Assembly: GCF_001280065.1 (NCBI RefSeq)
Contig: NZ_LGEA01000058.1
Location: forward strand, 62,001 to 126,000
Direction: 5' to 3'
Length of the DNA stretch: 64,000 bases
Origin: Streptomyces sp. NRRL B-1140
Lineage (GTDB): Bacteria > Actinomycetota > Actinomycetes > Streptomycetales > Streptomycetaceae
Part shown: positions 15,847-25,226 of the stretch, piece by piece
Position numbering within the stretch: position 1 is the first letter of the stretch
How the letters are laid out: each line of letters opens with the position of its first letter
Made by a program: the position numbers and the translations under genes
The notes under the pieces: generated by a model
The model's input: the letters and a program-made list of their open reading frames with translations, nothing else
Database searches by the model: none
What the model was told of the DNA's origin: nothing

Positions 15847-17457
15847 TCAGCGGCCGAGGGCGCGGCGGCCGCGGCCCTGGGAGAGGACCGGGAGGTTGCG
15901 GGACGGCGCGCCCGCTCCGCCCGACTCCTCGATGCGCAGGGCCAGCGCCGGGCAGCGGCGCACCGCGCGTAGAGCCTTGGCCTCGGCGTAGCGCGGTACC
16001 TGAGCCTGCGCCACGGTCGGGAAGCCGTCCGCGCCCAGCTGGAACACCTCCGGGAGGATGTCCGCGCACAGGCCGTGGCCCCGGCACAGCGTCCAGTCGA
16101 CGTAGATCTTCTGACGGCTCGGGCCGTTCTCCTCGGACTCGCCGCCGCCCGGGATGCCCGTAGGGGCCCTGCCGCCCTCGAAGAGCGGCAGAACGCCCTC
16201 CACGGGCCGTCCGCAGCCGTTGCCGAGGACGTGGGCGGCCAGGTCGTCGGTGAAGGCCTTGATGGTCGACTCGATGAACATCGCGGAGCCGTCCGGGTGC
16301 GAGCACGCGCCGCGCCGCTTCACGTTCTTGGCGACCTGCTTGAGCGCCTCCAGGGCCGCGGGGCCGCCGCCGTTGAGGATGTCCTCCAGACCGCGCGCGG
16401 CGGCCGGCAACCCGAGGTAGCAGGGGCCGCACTGGCCCGCGCTCTCCTCCGCCAGCCACTGCGCCACCCGCAGCGACTCGCCCAGCGGGCAGGTCTCCTG
16501 AGTGATCGGCAGAATCGCGCCGGCGCCGAGCGCGCCGCCCACCGCGTCGAGGGAGTTGCGGGAGACGACCGCCTCGTTGACCGTCGCCGCGTCGATCCAC
16601 TTGCCGTGGTAGCCGCCCGTGAGCACGCCCTGCGGCACCGGCGGCGCGCCGGCGAGCTGCAGGACGTAGCGCAGCGGCACGCCCGTCGGGACCTCGATCA
16701 CCATGGGGCGGGCGACCGCACCGGAGACCGTGAGCATGACGGTGCCCGGCTCGTCGTACAGGCCGGTGTTGCCGTAGCGCTCGGGGCCGATGCGGGCGGC
16801 GATCGCCAGCTGGGCGAAGGTCTCGGCGTTGGAGAGCAGGGTGGGTGCGCCGCCGACGCCGTTCTGAGAGGCGCTGACCTTGCGGCCGGGCGGGACGGCC
16901 GGGCCGCCGTCGATCGAGCGGATCAGCGACGCGGCGGCGCCGGTGACCATACGGACCGGATTGCGCTGGACCCGCGCGCGCAGCGCCGACCGGCGGCCGT
17001 TGCTGAGGCCGCGTTCGGCGAGCGCGGCCTCCATGGAGCGCTGGGTCGACTCACGGGTGACCCCCACCACGAGCGTGCGGGCACCCAGGGCCTCGGCGCA
17101 CAGCAGGGCGCCGTCCAGGATGAGGTGTGGGGCACGGTTGATCAGCACCGTGTCCTTGCGGCAGGCCGGCTCGTCCTCGCTTCCGTTCACGACGACGACC
17201 GGCCGGACGCCGCGCTTGATCGCCGCTTCGGCGACCGAGCGCAGCTTCTTGTGGAAGGGGAAGCCCGCGCCGCCGCGGCCCTTCAGGTTGATGCGTTCGG
17301 CGAGCTGCGCGAGCTGCTCACCGCCCATCGGCTCGAGCGGCCCGTGCACCTTGAGGTGCATGGGCAGATCGAGCCGATCGACAAGGTCGAAACCCGACGT
17401 GAGCTGGGGAAGACCGACCACGCGGACTTCGGGTACGTCGGGCAGGGCCTCGTTCAC
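15847..17457 (-). CDS. NuoF-like FMN protein fused to a ferredoxin
   Basis: 536 residues. The N-terminal ~420 resemble the complex I flavoprotein NuoF: FMN/NADH motif GRGGAGFP (60-67), NGSEDEPA (91-98), the SLBB region and an Fe-S motif. That motif reads ESAGQCGPC, so the first of the usual four cysteines is Ala340; Cys343, Cys346 and Cys385 remain. Residues ~450-510 form a ferredoxin of the P450-type [3Fe-4S] class (Cys458, Cys464, CP at 502-503). It overlaps the upstream membrane-protein gene by 4 bp (ATGA). Together they may carry electrons from a soluble donor through FMN to membrane heme. It is not part of a nuo operon, and the donor and acceptor are unknown. Confidence 0.82.
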   Translation of the reverse strand: MNEALPDVPEVRVVGLPQLTSGFDLVDRLDLPMHLKVHGPLEPMGGEQLAQLAERINLKGRGGAGFPFHKKLRSVAEAAIKRGVRPVVVVNGSEDEPACRKDTVLINRAPHLILDGALLCAEALGARTLVVGVTRESTQRSMEAALAERGLSNGRRSALRARVQRNPVRMVTGAAASLIRSIDGGPAVPPGRKVSASQNGVGGAPTLLSNAETFAQLAIAARIGPERYGNTGLYDEPGTVMLTVSGAVARPMVIEVPTGVPLRYVLQLAGAPPVPQGVLTGGYHGKWIDAATVNEAVVSRNSLDAVGGALGAGAILPITQETCPLGESLRVAQWLAEESAGQCGPCYLGLPAAARGLEDILNGGGPAALEALKQVAKNVKRRGACSHPDGSAMFIESTIKAFTDDLAAHVLGNGCGRPVEGVLPLFEGGRAPTGIPGGGESEENGPSRQKIYVDWTLCRGHGLCADILPEVFQLGADGFPTVAQAQVPRYAEAKALRAVRRCPALALRIEESGGAGAPSRNLPVLSQGRGRRALGR

Positions 17458-18719
17458 TTAAAGCCTCCGGAAGGCGTGTTCCAAGGTTCGCCCGATCCCG
17501 GTGCGTCGAAGTCGTAGGACGCACCGGGACGTGTGTCAGTGGCGGGACCGCTGTTGTACGTGTCGTTCGGGTAGTACGTGTCGAAGGCGGCGTTCGTCTC
17601 ACCCGTGTCGTACACGTCACTCGATCCGTAACCGGCGGCGCCTGGATTGCCATAGGCCGGGATGCTTTGTCCGGTGTCCTGCAGGGGGTCGTAGGGCGGG
17701 ATGTTGAAGCCCGTGTCCTGGAGCGGGTCGTAGGCGGACGGCGGCGCCTCGCCGACCGGCGGCGGGGATGGGATCGGCCAGTTGCCCGAGGTGCTGGAGG
17801 GGCCGTCCACGGTCGGGAAGGTCTCGGTGGGCTGCATGTCCAGCGGCAACTGCATGCTGGTGGTCGGCCCGGGCGCGAAGGCCTGCTGGCCCTGCGGCGG
17901 GCCCGAGACGGCCCGGTAGGCGGCGGCGAAGCCGTTCGCGGGCTCCTTGGCCGCGGGGCGTTCCGCCTTCTCGTACAGCGGCCCCGACGGGGACGCCGCG
18001 GCGCGCGCCGACGCTCCCCGGCCCTCCTGGTCGCCGCGCCCGAAGCCGCCGGCCGCCCGGGCCCGGCTCTCCTCCAGGTCCCTGCGGCCCAGACCCTCGC
18101 CGGGTCCGATCATCGACGCGATCTTGTCGGCGAACCGGCGCTTGACCTGGCGCGGAGCAGCGCGCAGGGCGAGCGCTCCGGCCACGCCGGCCAGGGCCAG
18201 GCAGTACAGGATGAGGAAGATCGGCTTGGCCGCGCGACCCGCGTAGAGTCCGTGGACCAGGGCGGCGCACCAGGCCGGGTAGGCCAGCATGTGCATGGCC
18301 CGCCAGCGGGCCGCGACGGGCGCGGGGGAGGCGAAGCGGTTGCGCAGCACGCCGGTGATGCCCACGAAGATCATGAGCATGCCGGCCAGGGTGCCCAGGC
18401 CGATCAGGAAGGACCTGCCCGCGACCAGTTCGTCGTCGGTGAACAGCAGCCCGAAGGGGATCACCGCGGCGACCCACGAGGTGTGGGACAGGGCCAGCTT
18501 CACCCCGATGTGCACCAGCAGGAAGGCGATCGAGGCGACGGCCGTGGTCCGGTGCACGGCCTGCGCCAGGATGCGGCGGCGGGTGTCGAGGAGCACTCGG
18601 TCCTGGGCGACCAGCCCCCAGATCACCGAGCACGTCAGGGACACGAGGGACAGCACGCCCGCACCGAAGTTGAGGAACTCGGCGAACGAGTCGTCTGCCG
18701 TGGAGTCGTAGGGGTTCAC
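17454..18719 (-). CDS. Ferric-reductase-like heme membrane protein with long repetitive tail
   Basis: 421 residues from GTG 18719, chosen because GGGAGG lies six to seven bases upstream; an in-frame GTG at 18732 would lie inside that site. The first ~200 residues contain about six spans with paired histidines typical of b-heme ligands (AVHRTTAVASIAFLLVHIG and RAMHMLAYPAWCAALVHG), as in ferric-reductase or cytochrome b-like domains. The last ~220 residues are disordered and Pro/Gly-rich, with two near-copies of YDPLQDTG. No FAD/NAD reductase domain is attached; the NuoF-like protein encoded by the overlapping gene may supply that role. Confidence 0.78.
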   Translation of the reverse strand: MNPYDSTADDSFAEFLNFGAGVLSLVSLTCSVIWGLVAQDRVLLDTRRRILAQAVHRTTAVASIAFLLVHIGVKLALSHTSWVAAVIPFGLLFTDDELVAGRSFLIGLGTLAGMLMIFVGITGVLRNRFASPAPVAARWRAMHMLAYPAWCAALVHGLYAGRAAKPIFLILYCLALAGVAGALALRAAPRQVKRRFADKIASMIGPGEGLGRRDLEESRARAAGGFGRGDQEGRGASARAAASPSGPLYEKAERPAAKEPANGFAAAYRAVSGPPQGQQAFAPGPTTSMQLPLDMQPTETFPTVDGPSSTSGNWPIPSPPPVGEAPPSAYDPLQDTGFNIPPYDPLQDTGQSIPAYGNPGAAGYGSSDVYDTGETNAAFDTYYPNDTYNSGPATDTRPGASYDFDAPGSGEPWNTPSGGFK

Positions 18720-18920
18720 GACAAGCCTCCCCACGTCCCGGCGGCCGGGGGTAGGGAGGCGTTACTGCGATGAGGGTTCATGGGGGCAACTCCGAGCGGT
18801 TCGGGAAAGCAGCGGTCCCGCTGCCGAACTCTAAGCGGAGTCATACCGATCAGTACGAGGTTTGAGTTATTGCGTTGTTATCAAAGGACAATATGGCTGC
18901 GGCGATGTCCCTTAGCGGCT

Positions 18921-18935
18921 GTTACGCGAAGTAAC
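18921..18935. promoter_or_regulatory. Inverted repeat in the leuS/membrane-protein divergent region
   Basis: GTTAC-GCGAA-GTAAC in the 303-bp gap 18720-19022, an unusually AT-rich stretch. A TTGACC follows at once. It could be an operator for either divergent gene; no known factor is assigned. Confidence 0.35.
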
Positions 18936-19010
18936 TATTGACCAAGGTTCAGCATTTCGGACGCCGGATCGCCCCTCCACAGCGCGTCGCGGCACGCTGA
19001 GAGCCTGCGG

Positions 19011-19016
19011 TACCCT
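19011..19016 (+). promoter_or_regulatory. -10 element of the leuS leader transcript
   Basis: TACCCT, six bases, then the leader-peptide ATG, so the mRNA is expected to begin at that ATG. Confidence 0.7.
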
Positions 19017-19022
19017 AGCGCC

Positions 19023-19061
19023 ATGCGTGCCGTACGCCTTCTGCTTAGCGGGCCGCGCTGA
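19023..19061 (+). CDS. Leucine leader peptide of leuS
   Basis: A 12-codon frame, [12 protein letters not shown], with three consecutive Leu codons CTT-CTG-CTT. CTT is a rare codon in Streptomyces, so a ribosome short of charged tRNA-Leu should stall here. It starts at the predicted transcription start and is followed by a stem-loop and a T-tailed terminator before leuS, the arrangement of transcription attenuation. The same bases could also be read as an N-terminal extension of leuS in another frame, but leuS has its own start and ribosome site at 19189. Confidence 0.75.
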   Translation: MRAVRLLLSGPR

Positions 19062-19067
19062 TCAGTC

Positions 19068-19095
19068 CCGGCCACCGGAGAAGTCGAGTGGCCGG
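19068..19095 (+). promoter_or_regulatory. leuS leader stem-loop (pause or anti-termination hairpin)
   Basis: CCGGCCAC (19068-19075) pairs with GTGGCCGG (19088-19095) around a 12-base loop. In addition GCCGCGC (19052-19058, end of the leader peptide) can pair with GCGCGGC (19101-19107), an alternative fold that a stalled ribosome would alter. Confidence 0.6.
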
Positions 19096-19109
19096 CATCG
19101 GCGCGGCGT

Positions 19110-19133
19110 CCCCTCCTGTGTGAGGGGATTTTT
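19110..19133 (+). terminator. Attenuator terminator before leuS
   Basis: CCCCTC-CTGTGT-GAGGGG followed by ATTTTT. It is a compact intrinsic terminator lying within the leuS leader, 56 bp before the leuS start, which only makes sense as a regulated terminator. Confidence 0.8.
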
Positions 19134-19188
19134 CGTTTCTCGAACCAGACAGCCGCAGGCAGAGACGATCGATGGAGCTTTGAGGATC

Positions 19189-22068
<2,880 letters not shown>

Positions 22069-22108
22069 CGAGCAGGGCGTGAGGGCCGCTCTCGGGGTGG
22101 TCCCCTAC

Positions 22109-22147
22109 GGGCAGGTTCGGGGTTTTTCTGGAACTCCGGACCTGCCC
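22109..22147 (+). terminator. Hairpin after leuS
   Basis: GGGCAGGTTCGG pairs with CCGGACCTGCCC (one G-T pair) around a loop containing GGTTTTTCTGG. Confidence 0.5.
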
Positions 22148-22206
22148 GTTGCGTTTACCGTGGAAGAGCGACGCGAGGCGCCGTGACGTCCTGAGGAGGA
22201 GCCCTT

Positions 22207-23013
22207 GTGGAAGCAGTGATCGCAGTCTTCGCCCTGCTCTTCGTGCTCTTTCTCGGGCTCGGGGCGTACGCCACCGTGAAGGCGGTCGGCGCCGCCAGGC
22301 GCGGCGTGGACCGCGGCATCGCGCAGGCCCGCCGCACGGTCGAGGACCACACACTGCGCGCCAAGTCCTTCGCCCAGCCCGGAGCCGCGGGCGAACTGGC
22401 CCAGCTCCGGCTGAAGCTGCGCACCTCGATGCGCGCCACCCAGGACGCCTTGCACGCGGCCGCCGCCGAGGACGCGTCCCTGAAGGAGTCCGTCGGCCTC
22501 TTCGAGCGGCTCAGCGCGCTCGGACACGAGCTGGACGGCGAGCTCAAGCGCCTGGAGTCGGAGCCGGACCGCGCCGCTCTCACCGAGCGGCTGCCCGGCC
22601 TGCGCGAGCGCACCGAACGCATCACGCACTCGGCGGACTCGCTGCGCTGGGCGGCCCGCGACCGGGCCCGCCGCTTCGCCGACGACGACCTGGACACCCT
22701 CAGCGCCCAGATCGACCTGGAGTCCGGCGCGCTGCGGCACTGGACGGGGCCGGAACCGCAGTCCGGGTCCGCACAGAGGTCCGCGTCCTCGCAGCAGTCC
22801 GCGTCCGCGCGGCAGCCCGGCTCGCCGCCGCGGCCCGCGACGCCGCCGTGGCCCGAGGCGCCCGCCGCCGACGCCGGCACGGCCGGGCAGACCTGGCCGG
22901 ACCGTGCGCAGCCGGGCCCCGCGCAGGAACCGACGCGGCCCGCCATCACGCCGCCGGGACCGCGTCTGACGCACCCCTGGCAGAAGAAGCCCCGTCCCGA
23001 GAGCACCACTTGA
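22207..23013 (+). CDS. Membrane-anchored coiled-coil protein
   Basis: 268 residues from GTG 22207, with GAGGAGGAG upstream. A single N-terminal span (VIAVFALLFVLFLGLGAYATV, about 4-24) is followed by a long Arg/Glu/Leu-rich helical region (about 30-175) with heptad-like spacing. A Pro/Ser/Gln-rich disordered tail (about 185-268) ends the protein. The layout is that of a membrane-tethered cytoplasmic scaffold. The family is not recognised, and the gene stands alone between leuS and the DegV gene. Confidence 0.75.
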   Translation: MEAVIAVFALLFVLFLGLGAYATVKAVGAARRGVDRGIAQARRTVEDHTLRAKSFAQPGAAGELAQLRLKLRTSMRATQDALHAAAAEDASLKESVGLFERLSALGHELDGELKRLESEPDRAALTERLPGLRERTERITHSADSLRWAARDRARRFADDDLDTLSAQIDLESGALRHWTGPEPQSGSAQRSASSQQSASARQPGSPPRPATPPWPEAPAADAGTAGQTWPDRAQPGPAQEPTRPAITPPGPRLTHPWQKKPRPESTT

Positions 23014-23085
23014 ACCGGCCACTCGCGCCGCAGGGCGCGGGGCCCGGGCTGCCACACGAGCGCTACGGCAGGTAACCTCCAGCTC

Positions 23086-23931
23086 ATGTCCCGCCATGTC
23101 GCGATCGTCACCGATTCAACGGCCTACCTGCCGACCCGGACGATGGAGCGTCACGGCATCACAGCGGTACCGCTGACCGTGGTCCTCGGTGACCGGGCCT
23201 TGGAGGAGGGCACCGAGATCTCGACCCGGGCCCTCGCCCAGGCTTTGCAGAAGCGGCGGTCCGTGACGACCTCGCGGCCCGCTCCGGCGGTCTTCGAGGA
23301 GACCTACCGCAAGGTCGCCGAGTCCGGCGCCACCGGCATCGTCTCCCTCCACCTCTCCGCAGAGCTGTCCGGCACGTACGACGCGGCCGTCGTGGCCGCA
23401 CGGCAGGCGCCGGTGCCGGTGCGGGTGGTGGACACCGGCATGATCGCGATGGCGCTCGGCTTCTGCGCGCTCTCCGCGGCGCAGACCGCCGAGTCGGGCG
23501 GGACGGTCGACGAGGCCGTCGCAGCGGCGGAGAAGAGGGCCGCGGGCAGCTCCGCCTACTTCTACGTCGACACCCTCGACTACCTGCGGCGCGGCGGCCG
23601 TATCGGCGCCGCTCAGGCGCTGCTGGGTTCGGCGCTCGCGGTGAAGCCGCTGCTGCAGCTGGCCGACGGCCGTATCGAACCGCTGGAGAAAGTGCGGACC
23701 GCTTCCAAGGCGATCGCCCGCCTGGAGGAGATCGCCGCCGACCGCGCGGGCAGCGCCCCGGTTGACGTCGCCGTCCACCATCTCGCCGCCCCCGACCGGG
23801 CCTCGGCCCTCGCCGACCGGTTGCGGACACGGGTGTCCGGGCTGGCCGATCTGCATGTCAGTGAGGTCGGGGCGGTGATCGGGGCGCACACGGGGCCCGG
23901 GCTGCTGGGAGTCGTGGTTTCGCCCCGGTGA
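23086..23931 (+). CDS. DegV family fatty-acid-binding protein
   Basis: 281 residues; EDD fold. Family motifs: VTDSTAYLP near the start, SRPAPAVFEETYRK, SLHLSAELSGTYDAA (the helix that caps the lipid head group) and HTGPGLLGVV at the end. DegV/FakB proteins bind an acyl chain and present it to the FakA kinase. No fakA gene is in the window, so whether this one works in fatty-acid activation is open. TAACCT ends seven bases before ATG 23086 and no ribosome site is seen, so the mRNA is probably leaderless. Confidence 0.9.
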   Translation: MSRHVAIVTDSTAYLPTRTMERHGITAVPLTVVLGDRALEEGTEISTRALAQALQKRRSVTTSRPAPAVFEETYRKVAESGATGIVSLHLSAELSGTYDAAVVAARQAPVPVRVVDTGMIAMALGFCALSAAQTAESGGTVDEAVAAAEKRAAGSSAYFYVDTLDYLRRGGRIGAAQALLGSALAVKPLLQLADGRIEPLEKVRTASKAIARLEEIAADRAGSAPVDVAVHHLAAPDRASALADRLRTRVSGLADLHVSEVGAVIGAHTGPGLLGVVVSPR

Positions 23932-24050
23932 ACGTTGCTGTGGGTCTCCGGTCGCCCGTGTGAGTGACGGAGTTGTCCACAACCGGTGCTCTGTCCCCGG
24001 GAATTGACCATGATCATCGCGGGTCGGGCGAGGTGGCCGATCCTCGTCAC

Positions 24051-25226
24051 ATGGCACTTCGATCACGTTCACGCACAGCGACAGCGACCAGTGGGCCCGG
24101 CCGTGGGCCGGGGTCCGACGGGCGCGTCCGTCCTCACCGACGCCCGCCGGCCGCGCGCGGGCGGGCCGGACAGCGTCATGCCTCGGCGGAGGAACTCCGG
24201 CGGCGCGCGGGGGCGCTGTTCGGCGACCGCACCGGGCCGGTGGTGCATCCGGGGCGGGCCGAGCCGGCCGAACGGCCCCCAGGGCACCGGGAGTCGGGGC
24301 AGGGACCGCCGGGTCCGCCAGAGGGTGAGGAGAACGGGCGGCCGGGCCCGGCCCGTGGTGAGGAGAACGGGCGGTGGCTCGGTGGTCGGGAGACCCTCGG
24401 GCAGCCCGTGGGCGTCCCCCTTCCGCCGGCCGGTCCGGAGGGCGGCGCCGTGGAGGGAGCCTGGAGGGAGCGGGCGGGCCTGGCGCTGCGGGAGCGCATG
24501 CCGCTGTGGGTGCAGTCCAGGTGCGGTCTGGAGCGGCGGAGCGTACTGGCCCTGACGGTGGTGCTCGTCGTCGCGGCGGCATTCGCCGCGCAGCACTTCT
24601 GGACGGGGCGGACGCAGTCCGTGCGGGCGCCGGAGGTGGTGCGGGCGGCGGTGCCGTTCGGCGAGCGGCAGGAGAGCGGGCCGGACGGACAGAAGCGGGG
24701 CCCTGGTGCCGTCGGAGCTTCCTCCGGTGCGTCCTCCGAGGCCCCGTCCGGGTCCCTGAAGGCGGCGGCCGGCGAGATCGTCGTGGACGTCGGTGGCAAG
24801 GTCCGCGAGCCGGGGATCCACCGGCTGCCGCCCGGCTCGCGGGTGGCGGACGCGCTGCAGGCGGCGGGCGGGGTGAAGCCGGGCACGAAGACCGACGGGC
24901 TCAACCGTGCCCGGTTCCTCGTGGACGGCGAGCAGGTGATCGTCGGGGGACCGGCTCCCGCAGGCGGACCGGGGATGAGCGGTACGGCTCCGGGCGGCCC
25001 GGCCGGGGTGACGGGCGGGGTGGCGGGACCCGCGGAGCCGGTCTCCCTCAACACGGCCACCGCGGACCAGCTCGACACCCTGCCGGGCGTCGGTCCGGTG
25101 CTGGCACAGCACATCATCGACTACCGCACGCAGCACGGCGGTTTCCGTTCCGTGGACGAGCTGCGCGAGGTGAACGGCATCGGCGACCGCCGCTTCGCCG
25201 ACCTGCGCGACCTCGTACGGCCATGA
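24051..25226 (+). CDS. comEA: ComEA-like DNA-binding membrane protein
   Basis: 391 residues from ATG 24051. A long disordered, Arg/Gly/Pro-rich N-terminal half leads to one span (SVLALTVVLVVAAAFAAQHF, about 165-185), then an SLBB-like domain (VVDVGGKVREPGIHRLPPGS). Two helix-hairpin-helix motifs follow at the C-terminus (LNTATADQLDTLPGVGPVLA and VNGIGDRRFADL), which bind DNA in ComEA. Its stop overlaps the comEC start by ATGA, as in competence operons. Natural competence is not established in Streptomyces, so the role of DNA capture is inferred. The open frame extends 87 bp further upstream; the chosen start lacks a good ribosome site. Confidence 0.88.
   Translation: MALRSRSRTATATSGPGRGPGSDGRVRPHRRPPAARGRAGQRHASAEELRRRAGALFGDRTGPVVHPGRAEPAERPPGHRESGQGPPGPPEGEENGRPGPARGEENGRWLGGRETLGQPVGVPLPPAGPEGGAVEGAWRERAGLALRERMPLWVQSRCGLERRSVLALTVVLVVAAAFAAQHFWTGRTQSVRAPEVVRAAVPFGERQESGPDGQKRGPGAVGASSGASSEAPSGSLKAAAGEIVVDVGGKVREPGIHRLPPGSRVADALQAAGGVKPGTKTDGLNRARFLVDGEQVIVGGPAPAGGPGMSGTAPGGPAGVTGGVAGPAEPVSLNTATADQLDTLPGVGPVLAQHIIDYRTQHGGFRSVDELREVNGIGDRRFADLRDLVRP

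Noticed and set aside
19023..19188. T-box riboswitch upstream of leuS
   Set aside because: No TGGNACCGCG-type motif or specifier loop seen; the leader peptide with Leu codons explains the structure better.
22149..23075. 308-codon plus-strand frame overlapping the coiled-coil gene
   Set aside because: Arg-rich shadow in another frame. The 22207 frame has a strong ribosome site and clear domains.
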